From the NCBI GenBank assembly GCA_944381625.1, contig CALWLW010000005.1, positions 92,539-156,538 of the forward strand: a stretch of 64,000 nt of DNA, given 5' to 3'. Position numbers and translations under genes: made by a program. The notes beneath the pieces are model-generated. The model worked only from the letters and a program-made list of their open reading frames with translations. It did no database searches and was not told where the DNA came from. This document shows positions 16,105 to 24,724 of this stretch, in pieces; positions within the stretch are counted from its first letter, which is position 1, and every line of letters begins with the position of its first letter. Source of the DNA: an uncultured Lachnoclostridium sp. (GTDB taxonomy: Bacteria; Bacillota; Clostridia; Lachnospirales; Lachnospiraceae).

Positions 16105-16581
16105 TTATGCCTCCTCCTTATTTAATGATGCGATCAGTCCGCCCTGATCCAGAATGTTCTGCATGTAGGCCGGAAGTTTGGTACAGGCATATTCGTTCCC
16201 GCCGGACCGGACCACGCCGTCGCTCATGGACAGTTCCATCTCATCGCCGTCGGATACATGATCGTAGAGATCTTTGCATACAATGACGGGAAGGCCGATG
16301 TTGATGGCGTTGCGGTAGAAAATCCGGGCAAAGGATTTGGCAATGACCGCCTGGATGCCCAGGGCTTTCAGCACGCTGGGAGCCTGTTCTCTGGAAGAAC
16401 CGCAGCCGAAATTTTCAGCGGCAACGATAAAATCGCCGGGTTTTGCCTTGGCGGCGAAATCCGGGTCCAGGGATTCAAAGGTATGTACTTTCATTTCTTC
16501 AATGGTTGGAAAAAGCAGATATTGGGACGCGATGATCTGGTCTGTGTCCACATCTGTATGGAATTTGAATATTTTTCCCAT
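16105..16581 (-). CDS. Aconitase-superfamily small subunit 2
   Basis: A 158-residue small subunit and first gene of the operon; SD GAGGAGG is directly upstream of ATG 16581. It has HTDVDTDQIIASQYLLF and AENFGCGSSREQAP. The specificity loop reads QYLLF, again without the Arg of the YLR motif, and more hydrophobic than in subunit 1. The operon order small2-large2-small1-large1-dehydrogenase suggests two successive dehydration/hydration steps and an oxidation (inference). Confidence 0.86.
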   Translation of the reverse strand: MGKIFKFHTDVDTDQIIASQYLLFPTIEEMKVHTFESLDPDFAAKAKPGDFIVAAENFGCGSSREQAPSVLKALGIQAVIAKSFARIFYRNAINIGLPVIVCKDLYDHVSDGDEMELSMSDGVVRSGGNEYACTKLPAYMQNILDQGGLIASLNKEEA

Positions 16582-16650
16582 GGGGAGCCTCCTCTTTTTT
16601 GTGATTCCCGCGGCGGCGGGCCGGGCGACCTGCGGCGGGGATTTCGTTTA

Positions 16651-16682
16651 AAACAGGCAGCCGGGATATTCCGGCTGCCCGT
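16651..16682 (-). terminator. Terminator of the CNNM gene
   Basis: GGCAGCCGG (16655-16663) and CCGGCTGCC (16670-16678) form a perfect 9-bp stem. Read on the minus strand, it is followed by TGTTTTAAA. It separates the CNNM gene from the aconitase operon. Confidence 0.7.
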
Positions 16683-16775
16683 AGTTTGCGCGATATGCCC
16701 GGAAAGCGGCTGCCGTGCTTGCACGAGCAGACATTTGCCGGGCAACGGGCAGCGAACAGCTTTGCTGTGAGCGAT

Positions 16776-18077
16776 CTATTTATCTTCCTTGGGGGTGTCC
16801 TCGGATTCCGGCGCGGGCAGATAAATGTGAACCTGGCCGATCCGGTTTTTCTCCATGGAATCCACCGCAAGCCGAATGCCGTTTTCCGTGGTGACTTCTT
16901 CGCCCGTATGGGGAAGATGATCCAGAAGCTCGATGACGATGCCTCCCACAGAATCGTAATCCTCGGATTCCAAAGCCAGCCCTTTCTCTTCCAGTTCCAG
17001 GTTGTCGTTCAGGTCGTCTAGACTCATGGCGCCTGCCACGATGTACTCGGTATCAGAAATCTGCCGGACCAGCTCTTCCTCGTCCTCGTCGTATTCATCC
17101 CGGATATCGCCGACGATCTCTTCCAGCAGATCTTCCACGGTGACCAGGCCGGAGGTGACGCCGTATTCATCCAGAACGATGGCGAGATTGGTGGAACTTT
17201 TCCGCATCTCCACCAGAAGGTCGGAGGTGCGCTTGTGCTCATGGGTGAAGAGCACGCTTCGGAGAATGTTGCGGGCATCGAAACGGTCTTTGTCCACATA
17301 GGTCAGAAGGTCCTTCACGTTGACCATGCCGATCACGTTGTCCGTAGATTCTTCATAGACCGGATAGCGGGTATATTTGTTTTCACTGAACAGGTTCAGG
17401 ACGTCCTGATAGGATGCGTCCGCTTTCAGGAAACTGATGTCCACCTTGGGAACCATAATGTCCTTGGCCGTGGCGTCGCCGAAATCGAATACATTGTTGA
17501 TCATCTCGCGTTCTTCCTGCTCGATGATGCCGTCTTCATGGCTCACATCCACGATGGTACGGATCTCTTCCTCCGTATAAGTATCGGATTTTCCGTCGGG
17601 ATTCACTCTCAGCAGAAAGAGGATACCCCGGGAGAGACTGTTCATAATGAAAATCAGCGGGGTGGCGACGGTCATCCAGGCATATATGAATCTTGCGAAA
17701 TTCAGGGCAAGTTTTTCTGACTGGATTGTTGCGCAGGTTTTGGGGGTAATCTCTCCGAAGATCAGTATGATCAGCGTCAGCGCGCCGGTAGCGATACCAG
17801 GACCGACACTCCCGAACCAGTTGGTCGCCATGACCGTGGCAAGGGAAGATGCGGAAAGATTGACGATGTTGTTTCCGATCAGGAGGGCGCTGAGCATTTT
17901 GCCCTGGTCCTCGATGATTTTGGAGAGGATGACTGCGCGGTGATCCCCTTCTTCCACCAGATTTCTGACGCGGATTTTGTTGACAGTTACCATAGCGGTC
18001 TCCGATGAAGAAAAGAATGCGGAGAGCGCGATCAGGATCAGCAGGACCAATACCTGTATGGCGTCACTGGAATCCAA
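16776..18077 (-). CDS. CNNM/CBS-domain membrane protein (hemolysin-C/CorC family)
   Basis: A 433-residue protein with the standard order: DUF21/CNNM transmembrane domain (about 1-190, four hydrophobic segments starting LLILIALSAFFSSSET), a CBS pair (about 200-330, MVPKVDISFL and NVIGMVNVKDLL), and a C-terminal CorC_HlyC domain (about 345-425). Relatives export magnesium or act in divalent-metal balance. The start is TTG 18077 with AGGAGTG upstream. The tail is acidic. It diverges from a small membrane gene at 18220. Confidence 0.92.
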   Translation of the reverse strand: MDSSDAIQVLVLLILIALSAFFSSSETAMVTVNKIRVRNLVEEGDHRAVILSKIIEDQGKMLSALLIGNNIVNLSASSLATVMATNWFGSVGPGIATGALTLIILIFGEITPKTCATIQSEKLALNFARFIYAWMTVATPLIFIMNSLSRGILFLLRVNPDGKSDTYTEEEIRTIVDVSHEDGIIEQEEREMINNVFDFGDATAKDIMVPKVDISFLKADASYQDVLNLFSENKYTRYPVYEESTDNVIGMVNVKDLLTYVDKDRFDARNILRSVLFTHEHKRTSDLLVEMRKSSTNLAIVLDEYGVTSGLVTVEDLLEEIVGDIRDEYDEDEEELVRQISDTEYIVAGAMSLDDLNDNLELEEKGLALESEDYDSVGGIVIELLDHLPHTGEEVTTENGIRLAVDSMEKNRIGQVHIYLPAPESEDTPKEDK

Positions 18078-18219
18078 TGTAGTTCACTCCTTTATGTTTT
18101 TAAGTATAGACAGATTTAACTATACGATATTTTTGGGGAAAATGCAAGCTTTGCGGGCATAATCGCCGGGAGAGGACATATAAATAGAAGCAGGAGTACA
18201 TGTACGGGAGGAGCTGTTT

Positions 18220-18594
18220 ATGAATCGACCAGGGATATCTGTGAACCAGGGAATGAGGATTGTCAAGGCGCTGCTGGCGTCGTATCTGCTGACAGGGGGC
18301 CTTTTGCTTTTGCTTGCCGGGCTTTTGTACCGCTTCCGCCTGGATGAAGGCAAGGTGCAGATCGGCATCATCTTAATCTATATACTGTCCTGCTTTGCGG
18401 GAGGCTTTCTGGCGGGGAAAATGATGAAGAGCAGGAAATTCCTGTGGGGCGTACTGCTCGGCCTTTTGTATTTTCTGGTGATGACGCTGGTGTCGCTGGC
18501 CGTGAACCGCACCCTTCAGGACGGAACCACCAGTTTCCTCACCACCTTCCTCCTCTGCATGGGAGGCGGCATGCTCGGCGGGATGTGCGCGTAA
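18220..18594 (+). CDS. TIGR04086-family membrane protein
   Basis: A 124-residue protein with four predicted transmembrane segments (about 17-39, 48-66, 72-92, 103-123) connected by short loops, the last rich in Gly (CMGGGMLGGMC). This is the layout of the TIGR04086 family, found in Clostridia and Bacilli, function unknown. SD GGGAGGAG precedes ATG 18220. It stands alone and is followed by a terminator inside a long inverted repeat. Confidence 0.82.
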   Translation: MNRPGISVNQGMRIVKALLASYLLTGGLLLLLAGLLYRFRLDEGKVQIGIILIYILSCFAGGFLAGKMMKSRKFLWGVLLGLLYFLVMTLVSLAVNRTLQDGTTSFLTTFLLCMGGGMLGGMCA

Positions 18595-18597
18595 CCC

Positions 18598-18720
18598 CTG
18601 AGCCGTGCAGAGACGGAAGAAAGGCTCCCGCCTGCTTGCAGGAAAGGGAGCCTTTCTGAACGGATCTATAGGGCGAAGCCCGCGACCGAGGGGGCGAAGG
18701 CCCCGAGGTGCACGGCTCAG
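18598..18720. repeat. 123-bp nested inverted-repeat element containing a terminator
   Basis: Outer arms CTGAGCCGTGCA (18598-18609) and TGCACGGCTCAG (18709-18720) are perfect 12-mers. Inside lie a terminator-like hairpin (AGAAAGGCTCCC 18618-18629, GGGAGCCTTTCT 18646-18657) and GC-rich mini-hairpins (GGGCGAAGCCC about 18671-18681). It sits between the converging TIGR04086 and LacI genes. It may be a folded RNA, a REP-like unit or a bidirectional terminator. Confidence 0.65.
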
Positions 18721-18744
18721 GAAAGCCGAAAAGCTTGCTCCGGC

Positions 18745-20751
18745 CTAAAGCTGCTTGCCTTTCGACAGTTCTTCCGGCATAGAAGTGTGAAAAATCTCTT
18801 TCCATGCCCGTCTCAGCTGTTTGGGCTCGACCATATAGGGCTGAACGCCAACATATTTGGGGACGGATTCATTGACAAGGGCTTTGGCCACCACCAGCGC
18901 GGCCGCCTGCCCCTGTTCGTAGAAACGCTGAGTGCTGATGCCCTTGACGATTCCGCTTTCCATATACTGTGCGATTTCCGTATCCAGATCTGTTGTGAAT
19001 ACGGCGATATCTTCCCTGTGCATTTCTTTCAGGGCTTTAATAACTCTGAGCGCCGGCTGGTCCCAGCTCACATATAATGCCTGTATCTCCGGATGGACGG
19101 CAATCATATCTTTGCATACCTGATAAGCGTTCTCGATCTGACCGAATCCCCGGCCTGTGACAATTTCCACATTGGGGAAACTCTCCAGTGCCTTCTCTGC
19201 CGCGGCATCCCGCTCCCTTGTCCCGTAAAAAATAGCTCCATGATTGATAAAACCGACTTTCACATGGCCTTTTCCGCGGAAATATTCGCCCAGCATGCGT
19301 CCGGCATTGGCCCCGTTTTCAGCTTCGTTTACGGAGATACAGGAAACGTAGCTGTTCTTTCCGATGTTTTCGGGAAGGTTGCTGATAAAGACCAGCTTGC
19401 TGACGGCGGCAAGTTCGCGGAAGCGGTCCGCTGTTCTGGTATCGTCGGCGGGAATGGCGATCACGGCGTCCGGCTTCTGGATGGAGATGCCCTGAAGCTG
19501 CATATTCTGCAGATCTGCGTCAAAATGTGCATCCATGACGGAGATGACGTCGATCCCGTACTTCTCCAGTTCATCCCGAATCCCTTTCTCATGAAGCTCT
19601 GCCCAGGCAGTCCCCGTGTAATGGAATGAGATGGCCACGCGGTAATGGCCGTTTCGAAGCTGCTTTTTCTCCTCCTGGGACAGTACAATTTCGGAAGGAG
19701 ATACGGCTTTTTCTCCGTAAGGGCCGTTTTCCAATATTCTGGTGGATTCTCTGACGATCAATTCCACCTGGGCGTACCGTTCCTTGGTTATCACATTTCC
19801 GGTGCTGATTTTTTCGAACAGCATGGTTGCGGCCAGATCGCTGAGGCTCTTCACATCCCTTTCCAGTGCGGTTAAAGGGGGATCTACGAGGCCGACCCAG
19901 GTCTCGTCCCCGAACCCTATGACGGACAGTTCCTCGGGACATTGAATGCCCATATTCCGTATGGTTTTCAATAAATGCAGAGTCAGACGGTTCCCTCCCG
20001 CGATCACGGCGGTGGGCATGACGCGCTGAAGCGATTTCCGTATGGCGTTTTGACAGGCGTCTTCAGAGGCGTGGAGATCCACGTCCGCGAAATTGGCGTC
20101 ATTAATATTCATATGGTGGGCGCCGAGCGCGTCCAGAAAACCTCTGGTGCGCTCCTCCCGCGTGGTGCTCTGAGAGCTCTCTCTTAAAAATAAGATGTTC
20201 TTATGGCCGGATTCCAGCAGGTAGCTGGTGCCTTTGTAAAGGGCCTGACGGTCCTGAAAAGCTACGGAATCCACATTGCCGCCCAGGGTATTCCGTTCCA
20301 TGCATATAAAAGGAATGCCCGAGCCAATCAGTTTCTGGTAGTTGGAAGCAGTATCGCTGACTGGAATGTGGAGAATCCCCGCAACTTTTTTGTCTGTGAT
20401 AAGGCTGCTGATCAGCTGCTGTTCATCTTCCAGGCTGTCGTCTGTGATAGCGATCATAAATTGATAGCCTTTTGCGCTGATCTGCCTTTTTAAAATTGCC
20501 GCCATGTCCCTGTACACGGTACTCATAAGATTGGGAAAGACGCCCACGATGGTGGAATCCCGCCCGCTTTTCAGCTTTCGTTCCTTCCGGGATATTTTCT
20601 CAATGTATCCAGTCTCTTTTACAATGTTCATGACGCGTTCTTCCAGTTCCGGGCTCACATAGCGGGTCCGGTTGATGACATGGGAAACGGTGGCGATGGA
20701 TACTCCGGCCAGATCGGCGATTTCTTTTATGGTGACTGTTTTCTTGTTCAT
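18745..20751 (-). CDS. LacI-family regulator with two tandem periplasmic-binding-protein domains
   Basis: A 668-residue repressor, about twice the usual 330-350. Residues 5-50 are the LacI HTH (TIKEIADLAGVSIATVSHVINRT). Residues about 65-345 are a normal sensor (TIVGVFPNLMSTVYRDM, ending near LVDPPLTALERD). A second sensor-like domain covers about 375-645 (YRVAISFHYTGTAWAELHEKGI, DAVIAIPADD, ALYVSWDQPALRVIKAL), resembling the sugar-binding proteins of ABC importers. It could therefore respond to two ligands. It diverges from the sugar ABC operon, and repeated CG-centred palindromes lie in the shared intergenic region. The target sugar is unknown. Confidence 0.88.
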   Translation of the reverse strand: MNKKTVTIKEIADLAGVSIATVSHVINRTRYVSPELEERVMNIVKETGYIEKISRKERKLKSGRDSTIVGVFPNLMSTVYRDMAAILKRQISAKGYQFMIAITDDSLEDEQQLISSLITDKKVAGILHIPVSDTASNYQKLIGSGIPFICMERNTLGGNVDSVAFQDRQALYKGTSYLLESGHKNILFLRESSQSTTREERTRGFLDALGAHHMNINDANFADVDLHASEDACQNAIRKSLQRVMPTAVIAGGNRLTLHLLKTIRNMGIQCPEELSVIGFGDETWVGLVDPPLTALERDVKSLSDLAATMLFEKISTGNVITKERYAQVELIVRESTRILENGPYGEKAVSPSEIVLSQEEKKQLRNGHYRVAISFHYTGTAWAELHEKGIRDELEKYGIDVISVMDAHFDADLQNMQLQGISIQKPDAVIAIPADDTRTADRFRELAAVSKLVFISNLPENIGKNSYVSCISVNEAENGANAGRMLGEYFRGKGHVKVGFINHGAIFYGTRERDAAAEKALESFPNVEIVTGRGFGQIENAYQVCKDMIAVHPEIQALYVSWDQPALRVIKALKEMHREDIAVFTTDLDTEIAQYMESGIVKGISTQRFYEQGQAAALVVAKALVNESVPKYVGVQPYMVEPKQLRRAWKEIFHTSMPEELSKGKQL

Positions 20752-20811
20752 ACTGGTTCCTCTTTAGGTAATGTAGAAATAGTATGGAATTCTCAATACC
20801 AATTTACCATG

Positions 20812-21022
20812 TTTTTCCGTAAAAAACAATTCACATTTTAAAAATTACGTAAAAAAGTAAATTTGGGCATGGAATATGCTAAAAATTGAAAAAACAAATT
20901 GTGTGAAGTGACGAAAAAATACAATAAAATTGATTTAATATTGACAAAAATTAGACGATGGAATAAAATTTTCGTAAACAAATAAATGCGAGAGATTGGA
21001 AAGGCCTAAATTTACGTAAATT
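20812..21022 (+). promoter_or_regulatory. Divergent control region: promoter and repeated LacI-type operators
   Basis: The 312-base gap between the regulator and the importer holds a strong promoter, TTGACA (20941-20946), 17 bases, TAAAAT (20964-20969). It also holds at least four CG-centred sites: TTTTTCCGTAAAAA (20812-20825), TTACGTAA (20845-20852), TTTTCGTAAA (20969-20978, on the -10/start site) and the perfect AATTTACGTAAATT (21009-21022). The CG-centred palindrome is the LacI-family pattern. Site spacing would allow looping or cooperative binding. Confidence 0.75.
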
Positions 21023-21063
21023 CAATTGATCGGAAGATGTTTGAGAATCAGGAGGTAAGGAAA

Positions 21064-22110
21064 ATGAAAAAGTTAATCGTACTGAGCCTTTGCTTTTGTA
21101 TGACAGCATCCATGCTGGCCGGCTGCGGTTCCTCCGCAGATACCAGCGATACATCGGCGGAAGCTCTAGCAGATACGTCTGAGCAGGCAGAACCGGCGGA
21201 AGAAGCTGCGGGTGGAGATGAAACACAGACGGCCGCTTCAGACCTGTCGTTTGCGTTTTGTACCAATACGCTGAATAATACGTTCCAGAGTTCCATGGAC
21301 GCCACATTCAGCAGTCTTTGTGAAGAGGCGGGCATCGCTTATACTTGCCTGGACCCGGACTATGACCTGAATACCCAGCTGAGCCAGCTGTCGGATGTGG
21401 CCAACAGCGGATATGACGCGGTGTTTATTATCCCGGTGGACTCCGCGGGCATTACTTCCGGGCTGGCTGAGATCCAGGCGGCGGGTATCCCGATCTTCAA
21501 TGTGGATACGGCGGTCATTGACGAAGATATCGAGACGTTTGTAACGCAGTTTGTAGGAACCAACGCATATATGGCAGGACAGCTGGTGGGTGCTCAGATG
21601 GCGGAAGATTATCCTGACGGAGCAGACATTGCAGTTCTTGACTTCCCTTCCAACGAAAGCTGTGTGGACCGTGTGAACGGATTCATGGACGGACTGGGAG
21701 ACAATGTGGACAAATTCAATATTGTAGCCCAGCAGGACGGCGAGGCGGCGCTGGATACTTCGCTCTCTCTGGCTGAGGATATCATCATTGCAAATCCTGA
21801 CATGGACGCTTTCTTCTGCATCAACGACCCGTCGGCACTGGGAGCGGCAGCGGCAATCAAAGCGGCAAACCTGACCGGACAGATCGGAGTGTACAGTATC
21901 GATGCGTCACCGGATGGCAAACAGGCTCTGCTGGACGGTGAATTCTCCGCAGTGGCAGCCCAGGTCCCGATCCAGATCGCGGAATATGCGTATAATGCTG
22001 CTTCTGAGTATTTAAATGGAAATACAGATCTTGGAGAGAAAAAGGTATATCTGGATTCCTTCCTCGTGACGGAAGATATCGCCAAAGAAACGCTGAACGA
22101 CTGGCAGTAA
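21064..22110 (+). CDS. Sugar ABC transporter substrate-binding lipoprotein
   Basis: A 348-residue type I periplasmic-binding protein (RbsB/Peripla_BP_4-like). The signal peptide ends at lipobox LAGC (Cys21), followed by a Ser/Thr/Glu/Ala-rich linker, then the binding domain from about residue 60 (LSFAFCTNTLNNTFQSSMDATF). VFIIPVDSAGIT and YSIDASPDGKQALLDGEFSA are typical sugar-binding segments. ATG 21064 follows GGAGG. First gene of the importer operon and the likely source of ligand for the neighbouring two-sensor repressor. The sugar is not identified; a GH32-like enzyme at the end of the operon suggests a fructose-containing oligosaccharide. Confidence 0.92.
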   Translation: MKKLIVLSLCFCMTASMLAGCGSSADTSDTSAEALADTSEQAEPAEEAAGGDETQTAASDLSFAFCTNTLNNTFQSSMDATFSSLCEEAGIAYTCLDPDYDLNTQLSQLSDVANSGYDAVFIIPVDSAGITSGLAEIQAAGIPIFNVDTAVIDEDIETFVTQFVGTNAYMAGQLVGAQMAEDYPDGADIAVLDFPSNESCVDRVNGFMDGLGDNVDKFNIVAQQDGEAALDTSLSLAEDIIIANPDMDAFFCINDPSALGAAAAIKAANLTGQIGVYSIDASPDGKQALLDGEFSAVAAQVPIQIAEYAYNAASEYLNGNTDLGEKKVYLDSFLVTEDIAKETLNDWQ

Positions 22111-22126
22111 TTGAGTAACAGAATGG

Positions 22127-22157
22127 ATGCGGTGGTTGTTTTGCCACCGCATTTCTT
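22127..22157 (+). terminator. Hairpin between binding-protein and ATPase genes
   Basis: ATGCGGTGG (22127-22135) and CCACCGCAT (22144-22152) form a 9-bp stem followed by TTCTTT. Partial termination here would give more binding protein than membrane components, a common arrangement. Confidence 0.7.
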
Positions 22158-22175
22158 TCGGAGTGGAGGGAACAT

Positions 22176-23690
22176 ATGGGACAGACTGTTCTGGAAATGA
22201 AAGGAATCAGGAAGAGTTTTTCTGGCTTCTATGCATTGAGCGGAATCGATTTTTCCCTGGAATTGGGAGAAGTACATGCGCTTCTGGGAGAAAACGGGGC
22301 AGGGAAGTCTACGCTGATCAAAGTGCTGGGAGGGATTTACCAGCCGGACAGCGGGACAATCCGTATAAATGGAGAGGAAGTAAAGATACGGAATGTGCCG
22401 GAAGCGCGGGAAAAAGGCATTGGTATTATCCATCAGGAGATTGTGCTGGTTCCGTATCTGACCGTGGCGCAGAACCTTTTCCTGGGAAGAGAGATCGTCA
22501 GGCACGGTATGGTGGACGTCCCGGAGATGAACCGCAGGGCGGCCGAGATGATCGCTTCGCTGGGCGTCAATATAAAGGCGGAAGAGTATGTGGAAAACCT
22601 GACCATTGCCCAGCAGCAGATGGTGGAAATTGTAAAAGCGGTCTCTTTTAATGGAAACATTATTGTGATGGATGAGCCGACCTCTTCTCTGTCCAATGAA
22701 GAGGTGGAGCAGTTATTTCAGATTATATCCGTGCTGAAAGAGAAAAAGGTCAGCATCGTCTATATTTCGCACAGAATGGAAGAACTCTTCCGTATTTCCG
22801 ACAGAGTGACCGTGATCAGGGACGGCACATATGTGGGAACACGCAGGACCAGCGAAACAAATCCCAACGAACTGGTTGCCATGATGGTGGGGAGAGATCT
22901 GGAAAGCTTCTATGCCAGGGACTTTAAGGATCTGTCCGGCGCGGAAACGGCGTTGGAGGTCAGATCCCTTACCTGTGAAGGAGTATTTAAAAACGTCAGC
23001 TTTCAGGTGCACAGAGGGGAAATATTGGGATTTGCCGGCCTGGTGGGTGCGGGCAGAAGCGAGATCATGGAAAGCATCTTCGGGGCGAGACCCTGTCAGT
23101 CGGGAGAAATCCTGCTCCACGGCAGGCCGGTCAGCCTTAAGAATCCCATGGAAGCGATTAAAGCAGGAATCGCAATGGTGCCGGAGGACAGAAAGAAACA
23201 GGGGCTGGTATTGGGCAACAGCGTCGCATTTAATCTGACGCTTGCCGCGCTTCGTTTTTACATGAGCGGAATTGCCGTCAGTGAGAAAAAGCGCAAGAGA
23301 GCAATCAGCGAATATTTTGACAGACTGAGGATTAAAGCCGCGTCGCCGCTGATTGAAGCGGGGAGTCTTTCGGGAGGAAATCAGCAAAAAGTGGTGCTGG
23401 CAAAATGGCTGGCGACCAAACCGGATGTGCTGATCCTGGACGAGCCGACCAGAGGCGTGGATGTGAACGCGAAGTATGAAATATACTCTGCCATCAATGA
23501 GCTGGCAAAAGAAGGAATCGCAATCATCATGGTTTCCAGCGAACTTCCGGAGATTATCAATATGTGCGACAACGTCTGTGTCGTCCGGGGAGGACGGCTG
23601 GTGGGCAAATTGTCCAAGGATGAGTTGAGCCAGGAAGAAATCATGAAGTATGCGGCAGGAGGAGTGGAATCGTATGAATCAGAAGAATAA
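22176..23690 (+). CDS. Sugar ABC transporter ATP-binding protein (RbsA/MglA type)
   Basis: A 504-residue protein with two nucleotide-binding domains. In domain 1, Walker A is GENGAGKST, Walker B IIVMDEPTSSL, and the signature is weak (LTIAQQQMVEI). Domain 2 has the divergent Walker A usual in this family (GLVGAGRSE), signature LSGGNQQKVVLAKWL and Walker B VLILDEPTRGVD. This is the standard architecture for pentose/hexose importers. It follows the binding-protein gene after an attenuating hairpin and overlaps the permease start by 17 bases. Confidence 0.94.
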   Translation: MGQTVLEMKGIRKSFSGFYALSGIDFSLELGEVHALLGENGAGKSTLIKVLGGIYQPDSGTIRINGEEVKIRNVPEAREKGIGIIHQEIVLVPYLTVAQNLFLGREIVRHGMVDVPEMNRRAAEMIASLGVNIKAEEYVENLTIAQQQMVEIVKAVSFNGNIIVMDEPTSSLSNEEVEQLFQIISVLKEKKVSIVYISHRMEELFRISDRVTVIRDGTYVGTRRTSETNPNELVAMMVGRDLESFYARDFKDLSGAETALEVRSLTCEGVFKNVSFQVHRGEILGFAGLVGAGRSEIMESIFGARPCQSGEILLHGRPVSLKNPMEAIKAGIAMVPEDRKKQGLVLGNSVAFNLTLAALRFYMSGIAVSEKKRKRAISEYFDRLRIKAASPLIEAGSLSGGNQQKVVLAKWLATKPDVLILDEPTRGVDVNAKYEIYSAINELAKEGIAIIMVSSELPEIINMCDNVCVVRGGRLVGKLSKDELSQEEIMKYAAGGVESYESEE

Positions 23691-24675
23691 TAAATTGTCT
23701 GTTGAGAATCCTTTTGTGGCGATTATAAAAGGAAATATCGGTATTATTGCGGTGCTGGCAATCATGTGCGTCATTGTCTCTCTGGCTACAGACAAATTTT
23801 TGACGCCCAATAACCTGATATCTGTTTTGCGCCAGATTTCGATCAATGCCTATATCGCCCTTGCAATGACGCTGATCATTATCCTGGGGCATATCGATCT
23901 GTCTGTGGGCGCGATTGTGGCTATGAGCGGTACGCTGACTGTGGGACTGGTGGTAAACCAGGGCCTGCCCGTAATCCCGGCTATTTGTATAGGTATATTG
24001 CTGGGTACGGCGGCTGGATTTATAAGCGGGGGGATCGTGGCCGTATTCCGTGTTCCGGCGTTTATTATCACGATGGCCATGATGAATGTCTGCAGCGGCG
24101 TGGCTTATGTATATTCGGGAGGCCAGTCCACCCGTATCACGGATGAATTTTTTATAGCCATAGGAACCGGGTATTTGTTTGACGTAATTCCCCTTCCTGT
24201 AGTTTACATGGTGATTCTCATTATTGTTTTCAGTTTTCTTCTGGGAAAGACAAAGTTCGGCACTTATGTATATGCCATCGGAGGCAACCGGGAGGCGGCC
24301 AGACTTTCCGGCGTTCCTATTAAAAAAGTAGAGGTGATCGTGTTCACTTTGTCAGGACTTTTATCCGCCTTTGCGGGTCTGGTGCTCTGTTCCAGAATGT
24401 ATTCGGGACAGCCGTCTGTGGGCGACGGATATGAACTGGACGCCATTGCCGCCTGTGTGCTTGGAGGAACTTCCATGTCCGGTGGAAAGGGACATATCAG
24501 CGGAACCGTATTCGGCGCAATGGTCATTGGAATCATTTCCAATGGACTGAACCTGATTGGAGTGAGTTCTTATTGGCAGCTGATTGTGAAAGGGCTGATT
24601 ATCGCCTGCGCGGTGCTTCTGGACGCTCAGAAAGGAAAACTGTCTGCGCTCAGAAAGAAAAAGAAAACGGCCTGA
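23674..24675 (+). CDS. Sugar ABC transporter permease (RbsC type)
   Basis: A 333-residue membrane protein of the BPD_transp_2 family with about eight to ten hydrophobic segments. ILGHIDLSVGAIVAMSG is the classic RbsC motif, and GGTSMSGGKGHISGTVFGAMVIGII the conserved C-terminal loop. I chose ATG 23674 (GGAGG 11 bases upstream), which overlaps the ATPase gene end. A basic C-terminal tail (KKKKK-like) stays cytoplasmic. Forms the pore of the importer. Confidence 0.93.
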   Translation: MNQKNNKLSVENPFVAIIKGNIGIIAVLAIMCVIVSLATDKFLTPNNLISVLRQISINAYIALAMTLIIILGHIDLSVGAIVAMSGTLTVGLVVNQGLPVIPAICIGILLGTAAGFISGGIVAVFRVPAFIITMAMMNVCSGVAYVYSGGQSTRITDEFFIAIGTGYLFDVIPLPVVYMVILIIVFSFLLGKTKFGTYVYAIGGNREAARLSGVPIKKVEVIVFTLSGLLSAFAGLVLCSRMYSGQPSVGDGYELDAIAACVLGGTSMSGGKGHISGTVFGAMVIGIISNGLNLIGVSSYWQLIVKGLIIACAVLLDAQKGKLSALRKKKKTA

Positions 24676-24724
24676 TTGGACCTGGAAATGTTTATAAATA
24701 CGATTATTTAAATGAGAGAGGTAA

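Noticed and set aside
13227..16147. Long plus-strand frames opposite the aconitase genes
   Set aside because: Shadows produced by GC-rich codons; the minus-strand proteins carry all catalytic motifs and good SD sites.
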